Positions 53,657 through 61,938 of a stretch of DNA of 64,000 nucleotides are shown in pieces (position 1 is the stretch's first letter; each line of letters begins with the position of its first letter). The DNA comes from Pseudomonas viridiflava (GTDB taxonomy: Bacteria; Pseudomonadota; Gammaproteobacteria; Pseudomonadales; Pseudomonadaceae), in NCBI GenBank assembly GCA_900596015.1, contig UVIF01000023.1, forward strand, positions 62,001 to 126,000, read 5' to 3'. The position numbers and the translations under genes are program-made. The notes under the pieces were generated by a model that saw only the letters and a list, made by a program, of their open reading frames with translations, did no database searches and was not told the DNA's origin.

Positions 53657-54541
53657 TCAGCGCAGGTCGCGTTCCTGGCCGGGGCTGTGGTTGAAGAGGC
53701 GTTTGTACTCGCGGCTGAACTGCGAACTGCTCTGGTAGCCCACCCTCAATGCGACCTGGCTGACGTTCATGCCGTCGGCCACCAGCAGCGCACGGGCCTT
53801 GAGCAGGCGCAGGCGCTTGATGTACTGCACGGGGGAGGCGAGGGTGTTGCGCTTGAAATGCTCGTGGAACGTCGATGCACTCATGTTTGCTCGACGCGCC
53901 AGATCATCGACCTGCAGCGGCTGCTCGTAATGCGCGTGCAGCCAGGACAATGCGCCGGCGATACGGGCGAATTGGCCTTGCTGTTCCATGAGGGCGCGCA
54001 ATACATGCCCGTTGGACCCGCGCAGTGCGGTGTAAAGCACCTCGCGCAAGCGCGCCTGACCCATTGCCAGGCGGTCCTGGGGATCGTGCAGACACTGCAG
54101 CAGCCGTTCCACGGCCCCGCGCATGGGGTCGTCCAGCGGTACCGCGGTCATCGACTCGCTGGTTTGTGCCTGGCTCGGGCCGGGCTCCATGGCCAGCACC
54201 AATTCGCCGAGCAACGTGCGGTCGATCGGTATCGACACGCCCAGTAAAGGCAATCGTTCGCTGGCGAAGGTCTCGCATTCGAAGGGCACCGGCAAGGCCT
54301 GGATCAGGTAGTGGCCGGCGCCGTATTCCAATGTGCGCTCACCCAGGTACGCCAGTTTGCTGCCTTGCGCGATCACCATCAGGCTGGGTTCATAGATCTG
54401 CGCGGTACGCGCCACGTGACTGCGGCACGAGACGATGCGCAGACCGTCGATGGAGGTCAGAATCCAGTCATCGGCGATGGCCAGCGGGCGGATCAGCTGT
54501 ACCAGGCCAGCGTTGGCGTCGAGGTGTTTGGTCAGGCTCAT
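53657..54541 (-). CDS. AraC-family transcriptional regulator
   Basis: Activator of about 294 residues (309 if the ATG at 54586 is used; ATGs at 54562 and 54541 are both possible). The N-terminal cupin-like AraC_N domain (YEPSLMVIAQGSKLAYLGERTLEYGAGHYLI) is followed by two helix-turn-helix motifs (VDDLARRANMSASTFHEHFKRN and VSQVALRVGYQSSSQFSREYKRLF). It resembles the YqhC type that controls an adjacent aldehyde or alcohol dehydrogenase, and here it is divergent from such a gene. Confidence 0.88.
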   Translation of the reverse strand: MSLTKHLDANAGLVQLIRPLAIADDWILTSIDGLRIVSCRSHVARTAQIYEPSLMVIAQGSKLAYLGERTLEYGAGHYLIQALPVPFECETFASERLPLLGVSIPIDRTLLGELVLAMEPGPSQAQTSESMTAVPLDDPMRGAVERLLQCLHDPQDRLAMGQARLREVLYTALRGSNGHVLRALMEQQGQFARIAGALSWLHAHYEQPLQVDDLARRANMSASTFHEHFKRNTLASPVQYIKRLRLLKARALLVADGMNVSQVALRVGYQSSSQFSREYKRLFNHSPGQERDLR

Positions 54542-54710
54542 GAAATACCACGGATCAGGCATGAAATCGGTCACGGATGATCGCACGTTCGGGCCCCGTT
54601 TGCGGGGTGCCCGGAGGAATGGGCATTCATCGCGCAGGATTGGACATGGCCTCGGGCGCGCGGCAAAGCCACAATCAGGGCCTGATCATTTTCGTTTCGA
54701 GAGGTTTATC

Positions 54711-55763
54711 ATGTCCAAGGCACTCGGCTACGCCGCGCTTTCGCCCACCACGCCCCTGGCACCCTTGAGCTTCGAACGTCGCGCCTTGCGCCTAGACGAC
54801 GTCAGCATCGAAATCCAGTATTGCGGCGTCTGCCACTCCGACCTGCACCAGGCTCGCAACGATTGGGGCATTGCGGTGTACCCACTGGTACCGGGCCACG
54901 AAATCGTCGGCCGCGTGGTCGCCGTCGGCGCCCAGGTGCAGAAGTATGCCGTGGGTGACCGCGTCGGTGTGGGCTGCATGGTCGACTCCTGCCAGCATTG
55001 CGACGCCTGCCACGCGGACCTGGAGCAGTACTGCCTGGAAGGCCCGACCATGACCTACGCCACGCCCGATCGCGTCGATGGCAGCAACACCATGGGCGGT
55101 TATTCCGACAGCATCGTGGTCAGCGAGAATTTCGTGGTACGCATTCCCGACGGCCTCGACCCGGCCAACGCCGCGCCGATCCTGTGCGCCGGCATCACCA
55201 CCTACTCGCCGCTCAAGCATTACGGCGTCAAGCCGGGTGACAAGGTTGGCATTCTGGGCATGGGTGGCCTGGGCCACATGGGCATCAAGTTCGCCAAGGC
55301 CCTGGGGGCTGAAGTGACGCTGTTCACCCGTTCGGCGAGCAAGGCTGCCGAAGGCCGTCGCCAGGGTGCGGACCATGTGATCGTATCGACCGATGCCGAG
55401 CAGATGAAGGCCGCAGCCGAGACCTTCGACTTCCTGCTCGACACCATTCCGGTGCCTCACGACCTGAACCCCTATCTGGAAACCCTGCGTTTCGACGGTG
55501 TGCACATTCTGGTCGGGCTGATTCAGCCGGTAGATCCTGCCCTGCATGCGGCCAACCTGGTGCTCAAGCGTCGCGTGCTGGCCGGTTCGTTGATCGGCGG
55601 TATCAAGGAAACCCAGGAAGTGCTGGATTTCTGCGCCGAGCATGACATCACCTGCGATATCGAGATGCTGGACATCAAGAACATCAACGAGGCGTTCGAA
55701 CGCATGCACGCCGGTGATGTGAAGTACCGCTTCGTGATCGACATGGCCACCCTCAAGGCCTGA
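54711..55763 (+). CDS. Zinc-dependent NAD(P) alcohol/aldehyde dehydrogenase (CAD/YahK type)
   Basis: Medium-chain dehydrogenase of 350 residues. Catalytic zinc ligands C41 (CGVCHSDLH), H63-E64 (PGHE) and a later Cys; structural zinc ligands C94, C97, C100 and C108 (CQHCDACHADLEQYC); Rossmann motif GILGMGGLGHMGIK. The pattern is that of cinnamyl-alcohol-dehydrogenase-like aldehyde reductases such as E. coli YahK and YjgB. Likely induced by reactive aldehydes through the divergent AraC regulator (inference). REP array follows. Confidence 0.92.
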   Translation: MSKALGYAALSPTTPLAPLSFERRALRLDDVSIEIQYCGVCHSDLHQARNDWGIAVYPLVPGHEIVGRVVAVGAQVQKYAVGDRVGVGCMVDSCQHCDACHADLEQYCLEGPTMTYATPDRVDGSNTMGGYSDSIVVSENFVVRIPDGLDPANAAPILCAGITTYSPLKHYGVKPGDKVGILGMGGLGHMGIKFAKALGAEVTLFTRSASKAAEGRRQGADHVIVSTDAEQMKAAAETFDFLLDTIPVPHDLNPYLETLRFDGVHILVGLIQPVDPALHAANLVLKRRVLAGSLIGGIKETQEVLDFCAEHDITCDIEMLDIKNINEAFERMHAGDVKYRFVIDMATLKA

Positions 55764-56145
55764 TACGGCAGGGCATAACCTGTGTAGGAGCGGTCCTTGG
55801 CCGCGAACCGGGCGCTGCGGTGTGTCAGTCAATCCGCGGTGTTCTTTTCGCGGCCGCTGACCGCTCCTACGGATACGAGGTCACCTGTAGGAGCGGTCTG
55901 TGGCCGCGAACCAGGCGCCGCGGTGTATCAGTCAATCCGCGGTGTCCTTTTCGCAGCCGCTGACCGCTCCTACGGATACGAGGTCACCTGTAGGAGCGGT
56001 CTGTGGCCGCGAACCAGGCGCTGCGGTGTATCAGTCAATCCGCGGTGTCCTTTTCGCGGCCGCTGACCGCTCCTACGGATACGAGGTCACCTGTAGGAGC
56101 GGTCTGTGGCCGCGAACCAGGCGCCGCGGTGTCCCGTTGCTACTT
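55764..56145. repeat. Tandem REP (BIME) array, class B, 103-base unit
   Basis: The 441-base gap between the dehydrogenase and the first glycosyltransferase is almost wholly repeat. A unit starting TGTAGGAGCGGTC begins at 55783, 55886, 55989 and 56092, a constant 103-base period; the fourth copy is cut after about 50 bases. Each full unit has two inverted REPs and the linker CGGTGTATCAGTCAATCCGC. Copies 2 and 3 are nearly identical, copy 1 slightly diverged. The last 60 bases hold the ribosome site of the next gene. Confidence 0.93.
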
Positions 56146-56204
56146 TATGCAACCATTCCTGCACGCCGGCCTCAAAGCTGCAATCCGTGCCAGGAACATC
56201 TCCG

Positions 56205-57275
56205 ATGTCTTCATCTTCCGCCCGCCCGTTGCGCATCGGTGTGCTGACGCACATCAAACACCCCATTCGCCAACCGTTCGCCGGCGGCCTGGAAGCGTTC
56301 ACTCACGATGTCACCACCGGGCTGATGCAGCGCGGCCATGACGTTACGCTGTTCGCCAGTTCGTCCAGCGATCCGGCGCTCAACATCGTACCGGTGTGGG
56401 ATGACACCACCTACAAGGACGGTCGACGGGCCTGCCTGAGCTCCGAGTACATCGAGGAGCATCATGCCTACCTCAAGGCGATGCAGAACATCGACGACCG
56501 CCGTTTCGACGTCATCTTCAATAACAGCCTGCACTATGTACCTGCGACCATGGCCTCGATGATTCGCACGCCGATGCTGACGGTGCTGCACACCCCGCCA
56601 TTCTTCGAATTGATCAACGCCTACAGCGGCGAACGCCGCGCCGGGCATTTCGCAACCATCTCCGAGGCCAATGCACGGCAGTGGAAAGACGTCATTCCCG
56701 AGTGCCATATCATCCCCAACGGTATCGACCTGCAGCTGTGGTCGCCGCGCGCGGCACCGCTGGAGCATGCCATCTGGTTCGGTCGGCTGGTGCCCGACAA
56801 AGGCGCGCACCTGGCCATGGACGCCGCGAAACTGGCCGGGGTGCCGCTGCGCCTGGCCGGTCAGGCGGTCGACCCGCGCTACTTCAAAGAGCAGATCCAG
56901 CCGCGCTTGAGTGACCAGTGCCAGTACCTTGGCCACTTGGGTCGCGACGAACTGGCCATTGAGCTGGCCAGCGCATCCGCTGCCCTGGTCACGCCCTGCT
57001 GGGAAGAGCCCTTCGGCCTGGTCGTGGCAGAAGCGCTGTCCTGCGGCACACCCGTGGCGGCCTTCGCCCGTGGCGCGGTGGGCGATCTGCTCACCGACGC
57101 TACCGGTGCGCTGGCTGCAGGCGGGGATGTCGAAGGCTTGGCTCAGGCGCTGCGCCTGGCCCGGCGCAAGTCACGCCTGGCCTGCCGCCTGCACGCCGAG
57201 AGCCAGTGGAGCCACGAGGTCATGCTCGATCGCTACGACACGCTGCTACGGCAGGTGGCCGTCGCCGGTGCCTGA
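56205..57275 (+). CDS. Family 4 glycosyltransferase
   Basis: Retaining GT-B enzyme of 356 residues. N-terminal donor-loop GGLEAFTHDVTTGLMQRGHDVTLFAS; C-terminal domain with IWFGRLVPDKGAHLAMDAAK and the E-x7-E motif EEPFGLVVAEALSCGTPVAAF. No membrane segment. The start at 56205 follows AGGA by 9 bases. The downstream glycosyltransferase overlaps it by 8 bases, so the two are translationally coupled and probably build one glycoconjugate or modify one acceptor. Related proteins are often annotated near UDP-sugar genes, but none is here. Confidence 0.9.
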   Translation: MSSSSARPLRIGVLTHIKHPIRQPFAGGLEAFTHDVTTGLMQRGHDVTLFASSSSDPALNIVPVWDDTTYKDGRRACLSSEYIEEHHAYLKAMQNIDDRRFDVIFNNSLHYVPATMASMIRTPMLTVLHTPPFFELINAYSGERRAGHFATISEANARQWKDVIPECHIIPNGIDLQLWSPRAAPLEHAIWFGRLVPDKGAHLAMDAAKLAGVPLRLAGQAVDPRYFKEQIQPRLSDQCQYLGHLGRDELAIELASASAALVTPCWEEPFGLVVAEALSCGTPVAAFARGAVGDLLTDATGALAAGGDVEGLAQALRLARRKSRLACRLHAESQWSHEVMLDRYDTLLRQVAVAGA

Positions 57276-58320
57276 GCGCGCGCAGGTTGGCTACTACGTG
57301 CATCACCACGGCTCCGGCCATGGCATGCGCGCGCTGGCCATCGCTCGGCACATGGACTGCGAGGTCACGCTGATCGGCTCACGCCTGCCCGAAGGCCGCT
57401 ACCCCGCCACGGTCAAATCCCTGCCATTGCCCGGCGACACTGCCCCCGGTATGCACGTGGAAAGCTTTGCGTCACTGCATTACGCCCCTTTGGCCGTGGA
57501 CGGACTGCGCGAGCGCATGGCGCTTCTGGCCGACTGGATGCGGCGCGCCTGGCCGTGCCTGTTGGTGGTCGATGTGTCGGTGGAGGTGGCGATGCTGGCG
57601 CGTCTTTTCGGCGTACCGTGCGTGTACATGCGCCAACACGGCGAACGTACCGATCCGGCCCATCTGCAGGCCTATGCATCGGCCTCACGCTTGCTTGCGC
57701 CATACCCGGCCTCGATGGAGTGCAGCCAGATGCCCGATTGGGTGCTGGCCAAGACCGATCACTGCGGTTGGGTGTCCCGTTACAGCCAACGCAGCAGCGT
57801 GCAGGTCGAGCCCGAGCGCGGCGCGGTGCTGGTGATCACCGGACAGGGGGGTACGGCGTTCACCGTCGATTCGCTGATCGCCATTGCCAGACGCTGCCCC
57901 GAAGATCGGTTTCGTGTAGCCGGACCGTTGCCCGCCAGTGACCTGCCGTTGCCGGGAAACCTGACGCTGCTGGGACAACTCGCCGACCCCTTGCCGGAAC
58001 TGCTGCGTGCCGAGATCGTGGTGGGCAGTGCCGGTGACAATGTGGTCGCCGAGGTCGCGCACCTGGGTGGTCGTTTGATTGCCATCGCCGAACAGCGGCC
58101 GTTCGACGAGCAACGCCTGCAGGCGTTGCAGCTCGAAAGGTTAGGCGTCGCACTCGGTGTGTCCGGCGTGCCAGTGGCAGACGAATGGCCGGCCCTCCTG
58201 CAGCGGGCCCGGCACTTGCCCGGTCGCAGCGGCTGGCAGGGATTGCTCAATGGCAATGCCGCAGCGGACGCCGCCCGCATCGTTCAGGATACGCTGCACA
58301 GGCATTTCGGATCGAGATGA
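57268..58320 (+). CDS. MurG/GT28-like glycosyltransferase
   Basis: GT-B protein of about 350 residues starting with a GTG at 57268 (PERAQVGYYVHHHGSGHGMRALAIARH). The Y-x-H-H-H-G-x-G-H-x-x-R loop resembles the G-G-T-G-G-H donor loop of MurG-like enzymes. The C-terminal half has VLVITGQGGTAFTVDSLIAIA and the acceptor loop EIVVGSAGDNVVAEVAHLGGRLIAIAEQRPFDEQ, typical of GT28. The overlap with the preceding glycosyltransferase gene marks them as an operon. The substrate is unknown. Confidence 0.85.
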   Translation: MPERAQVGYYVHHHGSGHGMRALAIARHMDCEVTLIGSRLPEGRYPATVKSLPLPGDTAPGMHVESFASLHYAPLAVDGLRERMALLADWMRRAWPCLLVVDVSVEVAMLARLFGVPCVYMRQHGERTDPAHLQAYASASRLLAPYPASMECSQMPDWVLAKTDHCGWVSRYSQRSSVQVEPERGAVLVITGQGGTAFTVDSLIAIARRCPEDRFRVAGPLPASDLPLPGNLTLLGQLADPLPELLRAEIVVGSAGDNVVAEVAHLGGRLIAIAEQRPFDEQRLQALQLERLGVALGVSGVPVADEWPALLQRARHLPGRSGWQGLLNGNAAADAARIVQDTLHRHFGSR

Positions 58321-58336
58321 AGGGGTAATGACGCGC

Positions 58337-58594
58337 TCAGCCCGCCTTGAGTGCGAGCGGCGGGATGAACGCCTCGAGCTCGGCTTCTACCGCCTCGATG
58401 ATGCGCTCGACATCGGTGGCATTCATGACCGTCGCACAGGGCAACCCCGCGATGGCCAGCAGGGTTTCGCCGCTGCTGCGGTCGAATAGCCTGGCCACCA
58501 TGCTGCTGGGCGCGTCCATGCTGCCCTCGAAGCCCATGGGGTGAAAGTGCCAGCGCATGACCTGGCAAGCGTTTGGAAATGTCATCTTGTTCAT
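58337..58594 (-). CDS. DUF1652-like small protein
   Basis: Protein of 85 residues (start MNKMTFPNACQVMRW at 58594) whose pattern FHPMGFEGSMDAPSSMVARLFDRSSGETLLAIAGLP followed by a DVERIIEAVEAEL helix matches the DUF1652 protein at 43193-43462. Function unknown. Convergent with the glycosyltransferase operon, 16 bases apart, and downstream of kguT at the place where kguD is expected in other pseudomonads. Confidence 0.7.
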   Translation of the reverse strand: MNKMTFPNACQVMRWHFHPMGFEGSMDAPSSMVARLFDRSSGETLLAIAGLPCATVMNATDVERIIEAVEAELEAFIPPLALKAG

Positions 58595-58739
58595 CGCGCC
58601 CACCTGTTGCACGCCGCACGTGGCAGGGCAGACCATCCGAATGGATAGCCTGTCGAGTGTTAAAAGTAGCACTGCCTGGATGACAGCTGTGCGCTTTGGC
58701 GCAAATACCGCGCGATTTCACCAAGTTTCATGATCTGCG

Positions 58740-60044
58740 TCAGTTTTTGCAGGACGCAAGCGAGGTGGCACCCGGTTTACCGACCACCACATCGCAGCCT
58801 CCGGGCTTGAGCATGATGGTCAGCAGAGCCGAGAGCAGCAGCGCTCCGCTCATCAACAGGTAGGACGCGCCCGGGTTGCCGGTGCTCGCGTTCAGATAGC
58901 CGACCAGGTAGGACCCGGCGAACGAACCCAGCGCGCCCATGCTGTTGATCAGCGCCATGGCGCCACCAGCCACGTTGGCAGGCAGGATTTCCGGCACGAT
59001 GGCAAAGAACGGACCATAGGGCGCGTACATGCACGCTCCGGCGATCACCAGCAGTGCATAGGACCACCAGAAGTGCTCGCTGCCCAGCGCGTAGGAGCCG
59101 TAGAACGCCAGTGCCGCCAGCAGCAATGGTGGCCAGACGAAGCGCTTGCGCCGCTGCATACGGTCGGAAAACCAGCTCACCACCAGCATGCCGATCACGG
59201 CTGCGAGGTAGGGCAGGGAAGACAGCCAGCCGGCCTCGATCATGTCCATCTGCGCGCCCTGCTTGAGAATCGACGGCAGCCACAGCACGAAGCCGTACAC
59301 GCCCACGCTCCACAGGAAGAACTGCAATGACAGGGTGATGACCTTGCCCGAACGGAAGGCTTCGGCGTAGTTCTTCACCGGCTTCATGCCCACCTGCTCG
59401 GCGGCCAGGGCCTGCTGCAGATCGTCCTTTTCCTGCTGGCTCAGCCATTTCGCCTGGGCGGGGCGATCATCGGCCAGGCGCCACCAGATGAATGCCCAGA
59501 TGACGGCGGGCAGCCCTTCGATGATGAACATCCAGCGCCAGCTGTAATGCTGGATCAGATAGCCGGACACCACCGACATCCACAGCATCGTCACCGGGTT
59601 GCCCAGTATCAGGAAGGTGTTGGCCCGCGAGCGTTCGGCGCGGGTGAACCAATGGCACAGGTACACCAGCATCGCTGGCATGACCACGGCTTCGACCACG
59701 CCGAGCATGAAGCGGATCACGATCAGCCAGTAGGCGCTGGAGACGACACCGGTCAAGGTGGCCAGGCTGCCCCAGAGGATCAGGCTGACGAAGATCAACT
59801 GCTTGACGCTGTGCTTCTGCGCATAGATCGCGCCGGGGACCTGGAAGAAGAAGTAACCCAGGAAGAACAGCGCACCGAGCAGCGACGACAGGCCCGGCGT
59901 TATGTTCAGGTCGGCGGCCATGCCCGAGGCTGCGGCGAAACCATAATTGGCCCGGTCCAGGTAGGCCAGGCTGTAGGTGATGAAAACGATTGGCATGATG
60001 TACCACCAGCGACGGCTGGCGAGTTTCACGGTCTGGCTGTGCAT
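58740..60044 (-). CDS. kguT: 2-ketogluconate transporter, MFS
   Basis: Inner-membrane MFS symporter of 434 residues of the anion:cation symporter family. Twelve hydrophobic helices; motifs SLAYLDRANYGFAAASGMAADLNITPGLSSLLGALFFLGYFFFQVPGA and WFTRAERSRANTFLILGNPVTMLW are those of KguT-like carriers. The start at 60044 (MHSQTVKLASRRWWY) follows AGGAG by 8 bases. Follows kguK after 114 bases, in the kguE-kguK-kguT order; under PtxS control. Confidence 0.92.
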   Translation of the reverse strand: MHSQTVKLASRRWWYIMPIVFITYSLAYLDRANYGFAAASGMAADLNITPGLSSLLGALFFLGYFFFQVPGAIYAQKHSVKQLIFVSLILWGSLATLTGVVSSAYWLIVIRFMLGVVEAVVMPAMLVYLCHWFTRAERSRANTFLILGNPVTMLWMSVVSGYLIQHYSWRWMFIIEGLPAVIWAFIWWRLADDRPAQAKWLSQQEKDDLQQALAAEQVGMKPVKNYAEAFRSGKVITLSLQFFLWSVGVYGFVLWLPSILKQGAQMDMIEAGWLSSLPYLAAVIGMLVVSWFSDRMQRRKRFVWPPLLLAALAFYGSYALGSEHFWWSYALLVIAGACMYAPYGPFFAIVPEILPANVAGGAMALINSMGALGSFAGSYLVGYLNASTGNPGASYLLMSGALLLSALLTIMLKPGGCDVVVGKPGATSLASCKN

Positions 60045-60158
60045 GGTCTGACTCCTGAGCATTTTGTAATTGTCGCAACAGGTAGGGCGGTTTGAATCAA
60101 GGGTTCAGCGTGCAACGTTCTGCGCGTGTCTTTGTTGCATGGGTCTTTTTTGGAAGGG

Positions 60159-61100
60159 TCAGCGGCGTTCGTCTTCGATCAGCGCGGCGCGCGTCGGCAG
60201 GCCTTCCATGTCGCCCGGGTTCTGCACCGCCAGGCTGCCGATCCAGTTGCCGCGGGCGGCGGCCTGGGCCAGGTCGCGGCCTTCGAGCAGGGCACTGATG
60301 ACGCCCACGGCGAAGCCGTCACCCGCGCCGACCGTGTCCACCACCTTGGCCACCGGACGGCTGGCCACGTAGCCTTGCTGCTCGGCGCTGCAATAGAAGG
60401 CGCCGTCCGCGCCCAGCTTGATCACCACCGCTTGCACACCAAGGTCCAGGTAGAAGCGGGCAATGTCTTCGCAGCGTTCATGTCCGGTGAGCAACCGTCC
60501 TTCGGCCAGGCCCGGCAATACCCAGTCGGCGAGTGCAGCCAAGCTGTTGATCTGCTCGATCATGTGCGCCTGGCTGGGCCACAGCGAGGGGCGCAGGTTG
60601 GGATCGAACGAGACACTGCGGCCTGCCGAGCGCATGGCGGTCATCAGGCCACGGGTCAAGGCGTTCATGCTCGGCGACAGCGCCGGGGCAATGCCGGTGG
60701 CGTGCAGGTGGCGGGCGTCGAGCAATCGCGCAGGTACATCGGCAATGCCCATGTGGCTGGCTGCCGATCCGCGGCGGAAGTATTCGACCGTGGGGTCGCG
60801 GCCATCGTCCTGCAGCGACTTGAACTGGAACCCGGTGGGGTGCTGTGAATCCACGCCGACATGGCTGCAGTCCAGGCCCTCGCGCTGCAACGCCGCGACG
60901 ATGAACCGACCGAGCGAGTCGTTGCCCACTCGGCTCAGCCAGGCGACGTTGAAGCCCAGCCGCGACAGGCCGATGGCGACGTTGTTGTCGGCACCGGCAA
61001 TGCGTTTGTGGAAACGCTCGACATCCGCCAGTTCGCCGGTCTGCTCGGCGACGAACATGGCCATGGTTTCGCCAAAACTCAACACATCGAACTCAGCCAT
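60159..61100 (-). CDS. kguK: 2-ketogluconate kinase, PfkB family
   Basis: Cytosolic sugar kinase of 313 residues that phosphorylates 2-ketogluconate. PfkB signatures: GADNNVAIGLSRLG near residue 37 and the anion-hole/catalytic motif DTVGAGDGFAVG near 250. The start at 61100 (MAEFDVLSFGETMAMF) lies inside the end of kguE (8-base overlap) and follows AGGAGG by 7 bases, so the two are coupled. Confidence 0.93.
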   Translation of the reverse strand: MAEFDVLSFGETMAMFVAEQTGELADVERFHKRIAGADNNVAIGLSRLGFNVAWLSRVGNDSLGRFIVAALQREGLDCSHVGVDSQHPTGFQFKSLQDDGRDPTVEYFRRGSAASHMGIADVPARLLDARHLHATGIAPALSPSMNALTRGLMTAMRSAGRSVSFDPNLRPSLWPSQAHMIEQINSLAALADWVLPGLAEGRLLTGHERCEDIARFYLDLGVQAVVIKLGADGAFYCSAEQQGYVASRPVAKVVDTVGAGDGFAVGVISALLEGRDLAQAAARGNWIGSLAVQNPGDMEGLPTRAALIEDERR

Positions 61101-61875
61101 GGGCCACCTCCTGCGCGGCTTGGCCAAGGCAGGCGAGGGTGGCCACCTGGGCCTTGCCGACCGCCAGCAGATCGCTGCCCTGCAACGGGTACTCGATGGC
61201 CCGCACCAGGCCTGGTGCCATGTGGCAGAGCAGGCGTGACCATTGGTGCAGGTCGGTCAGCTCGGGCGGCGTGGCGACCAGCTTGCCGGCGGCGGTGCGT
61301 TGTACTGCCTTGCAATGGATGTACTCGACGAAACGGCCCAGCTGTTGAGCGGCATTCGATACCGACTGCTGCTGCCATTGCCAGTTGCCGATGTCGAAGG
61401 TCATGCCCACCGGCAGGCCTTGCCGGGCTATCGCAGTGAAGAAGTCGACCAGCGGCTCGATCCGCCCACCGTGGGCGGTTTGGTCGTTCTCGATCAGCAG
61501 GCGCACGGGTTGATCGCGCAACTGGTCATGCAACAGGTGCAAGTCGCTGGCAGTGGAGTGAAAGCCCAGCGAGACCTTGAGCCAGATCGCGTTGCACGCC
61601 GCCGCGCGAGCGAGCGCCTGTTGCAGCTGCGGATTGGGCGCAGCCTGGCCGGGCTGCCACAGTTCGAGCGGCGAGGAATAGACGCAGGTCAGGTCTTGCG
61701 CGTTGATCGCGCTGCGCAGAGAGGGCGCATCGAATTCATCGAAAAGCTCCTCGCGCAGTTCGATATGGCTGGCACCGGTCTGGGCAACCAGCGGTGCCAG
61801 GCTGGCCTGACCCTGTGAACGGACATGGTCCGCGCCGAAACTGGAAAGGCTGATGGAGACGGGATAGGGATTCAT
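61093..61875 (-). CDS. kguE: KguE, TIM-barrel epimerase-like protein
   Basis: Protein of 260 residues of the xylose-isomerase-like TIM-barrel family (sugar phosphate isomerase/epimerase), first gene of the 2-ketogluconate operon. It shows the family strands SHIELREELFDE, LLIENDQTAHGGRIEP and VGMTFDIGNWQW with conserved E, D and H metal ligands. Its exact reaction in the pathway is not established to my knowledge. The start at 61875 follows GAGGA; an A-rich Crc motif overlaps the start codon and a PtxS operator lies 14 bases upstream. Confidence 0.9.
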   Translation of the reverse strand: MNPYPVSISLSSFGADHVRSQGQASLAPLVAQTGASHIELREELFDEFDAPSLRSAINAQDLTCVYSSPLELWQPGQAAPNPQLQQALARAAACNAIWLKVSLGFHSTASDLHLLHDQLRDQPVRLLIENDQTAHGGRIEPLVDFFTAIARQGLPVGMTFDIGNWQWQQQSVSNAAQQLGRFVEYIHCKAVQRTAAGKLVATPPELTDLHQWSRLLCHMAPGLVRAIEYPLQGSDLLAVGKAQVATLACLGQAAQEVAHG

Positions 61876-61882
61876 TGTTATT
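61875..61882 (-). promoter_or_regulatory. Hfq/Crc A-rich motif at the kguE start
   Basis: AATAACAA on the minus strand fits AAnAAnAA, lies between the Shine-Dalgarno GAGGA and the ATG, and shares its last base with the start codon. Confidence 0.6.
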
Positions 61883-61888
61883 GTCCTC

Positions 61889-61902
61889 TGAAACCGGTTT
61901 CA
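61889..61902. promoter_or_regulatory. PtxS operator, kgu operon
   Basis: TGAAACCGGTTTCA, a perfect 14-base palindrome identical to the published PtxS site, 13 bases before the kguE start. Confidence 0.95.
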
Positions 61903-61938
61903 AATTTAGCCTGCGCAAAGCGCACCTAGCGTGCTCAA

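Noticed and set aside
55783..56145. CRISPR-like regular spacing in the 103-base array
   Set aside because: The whole unit including the spacer is repeated; there are no unique spacers and no cas genes.
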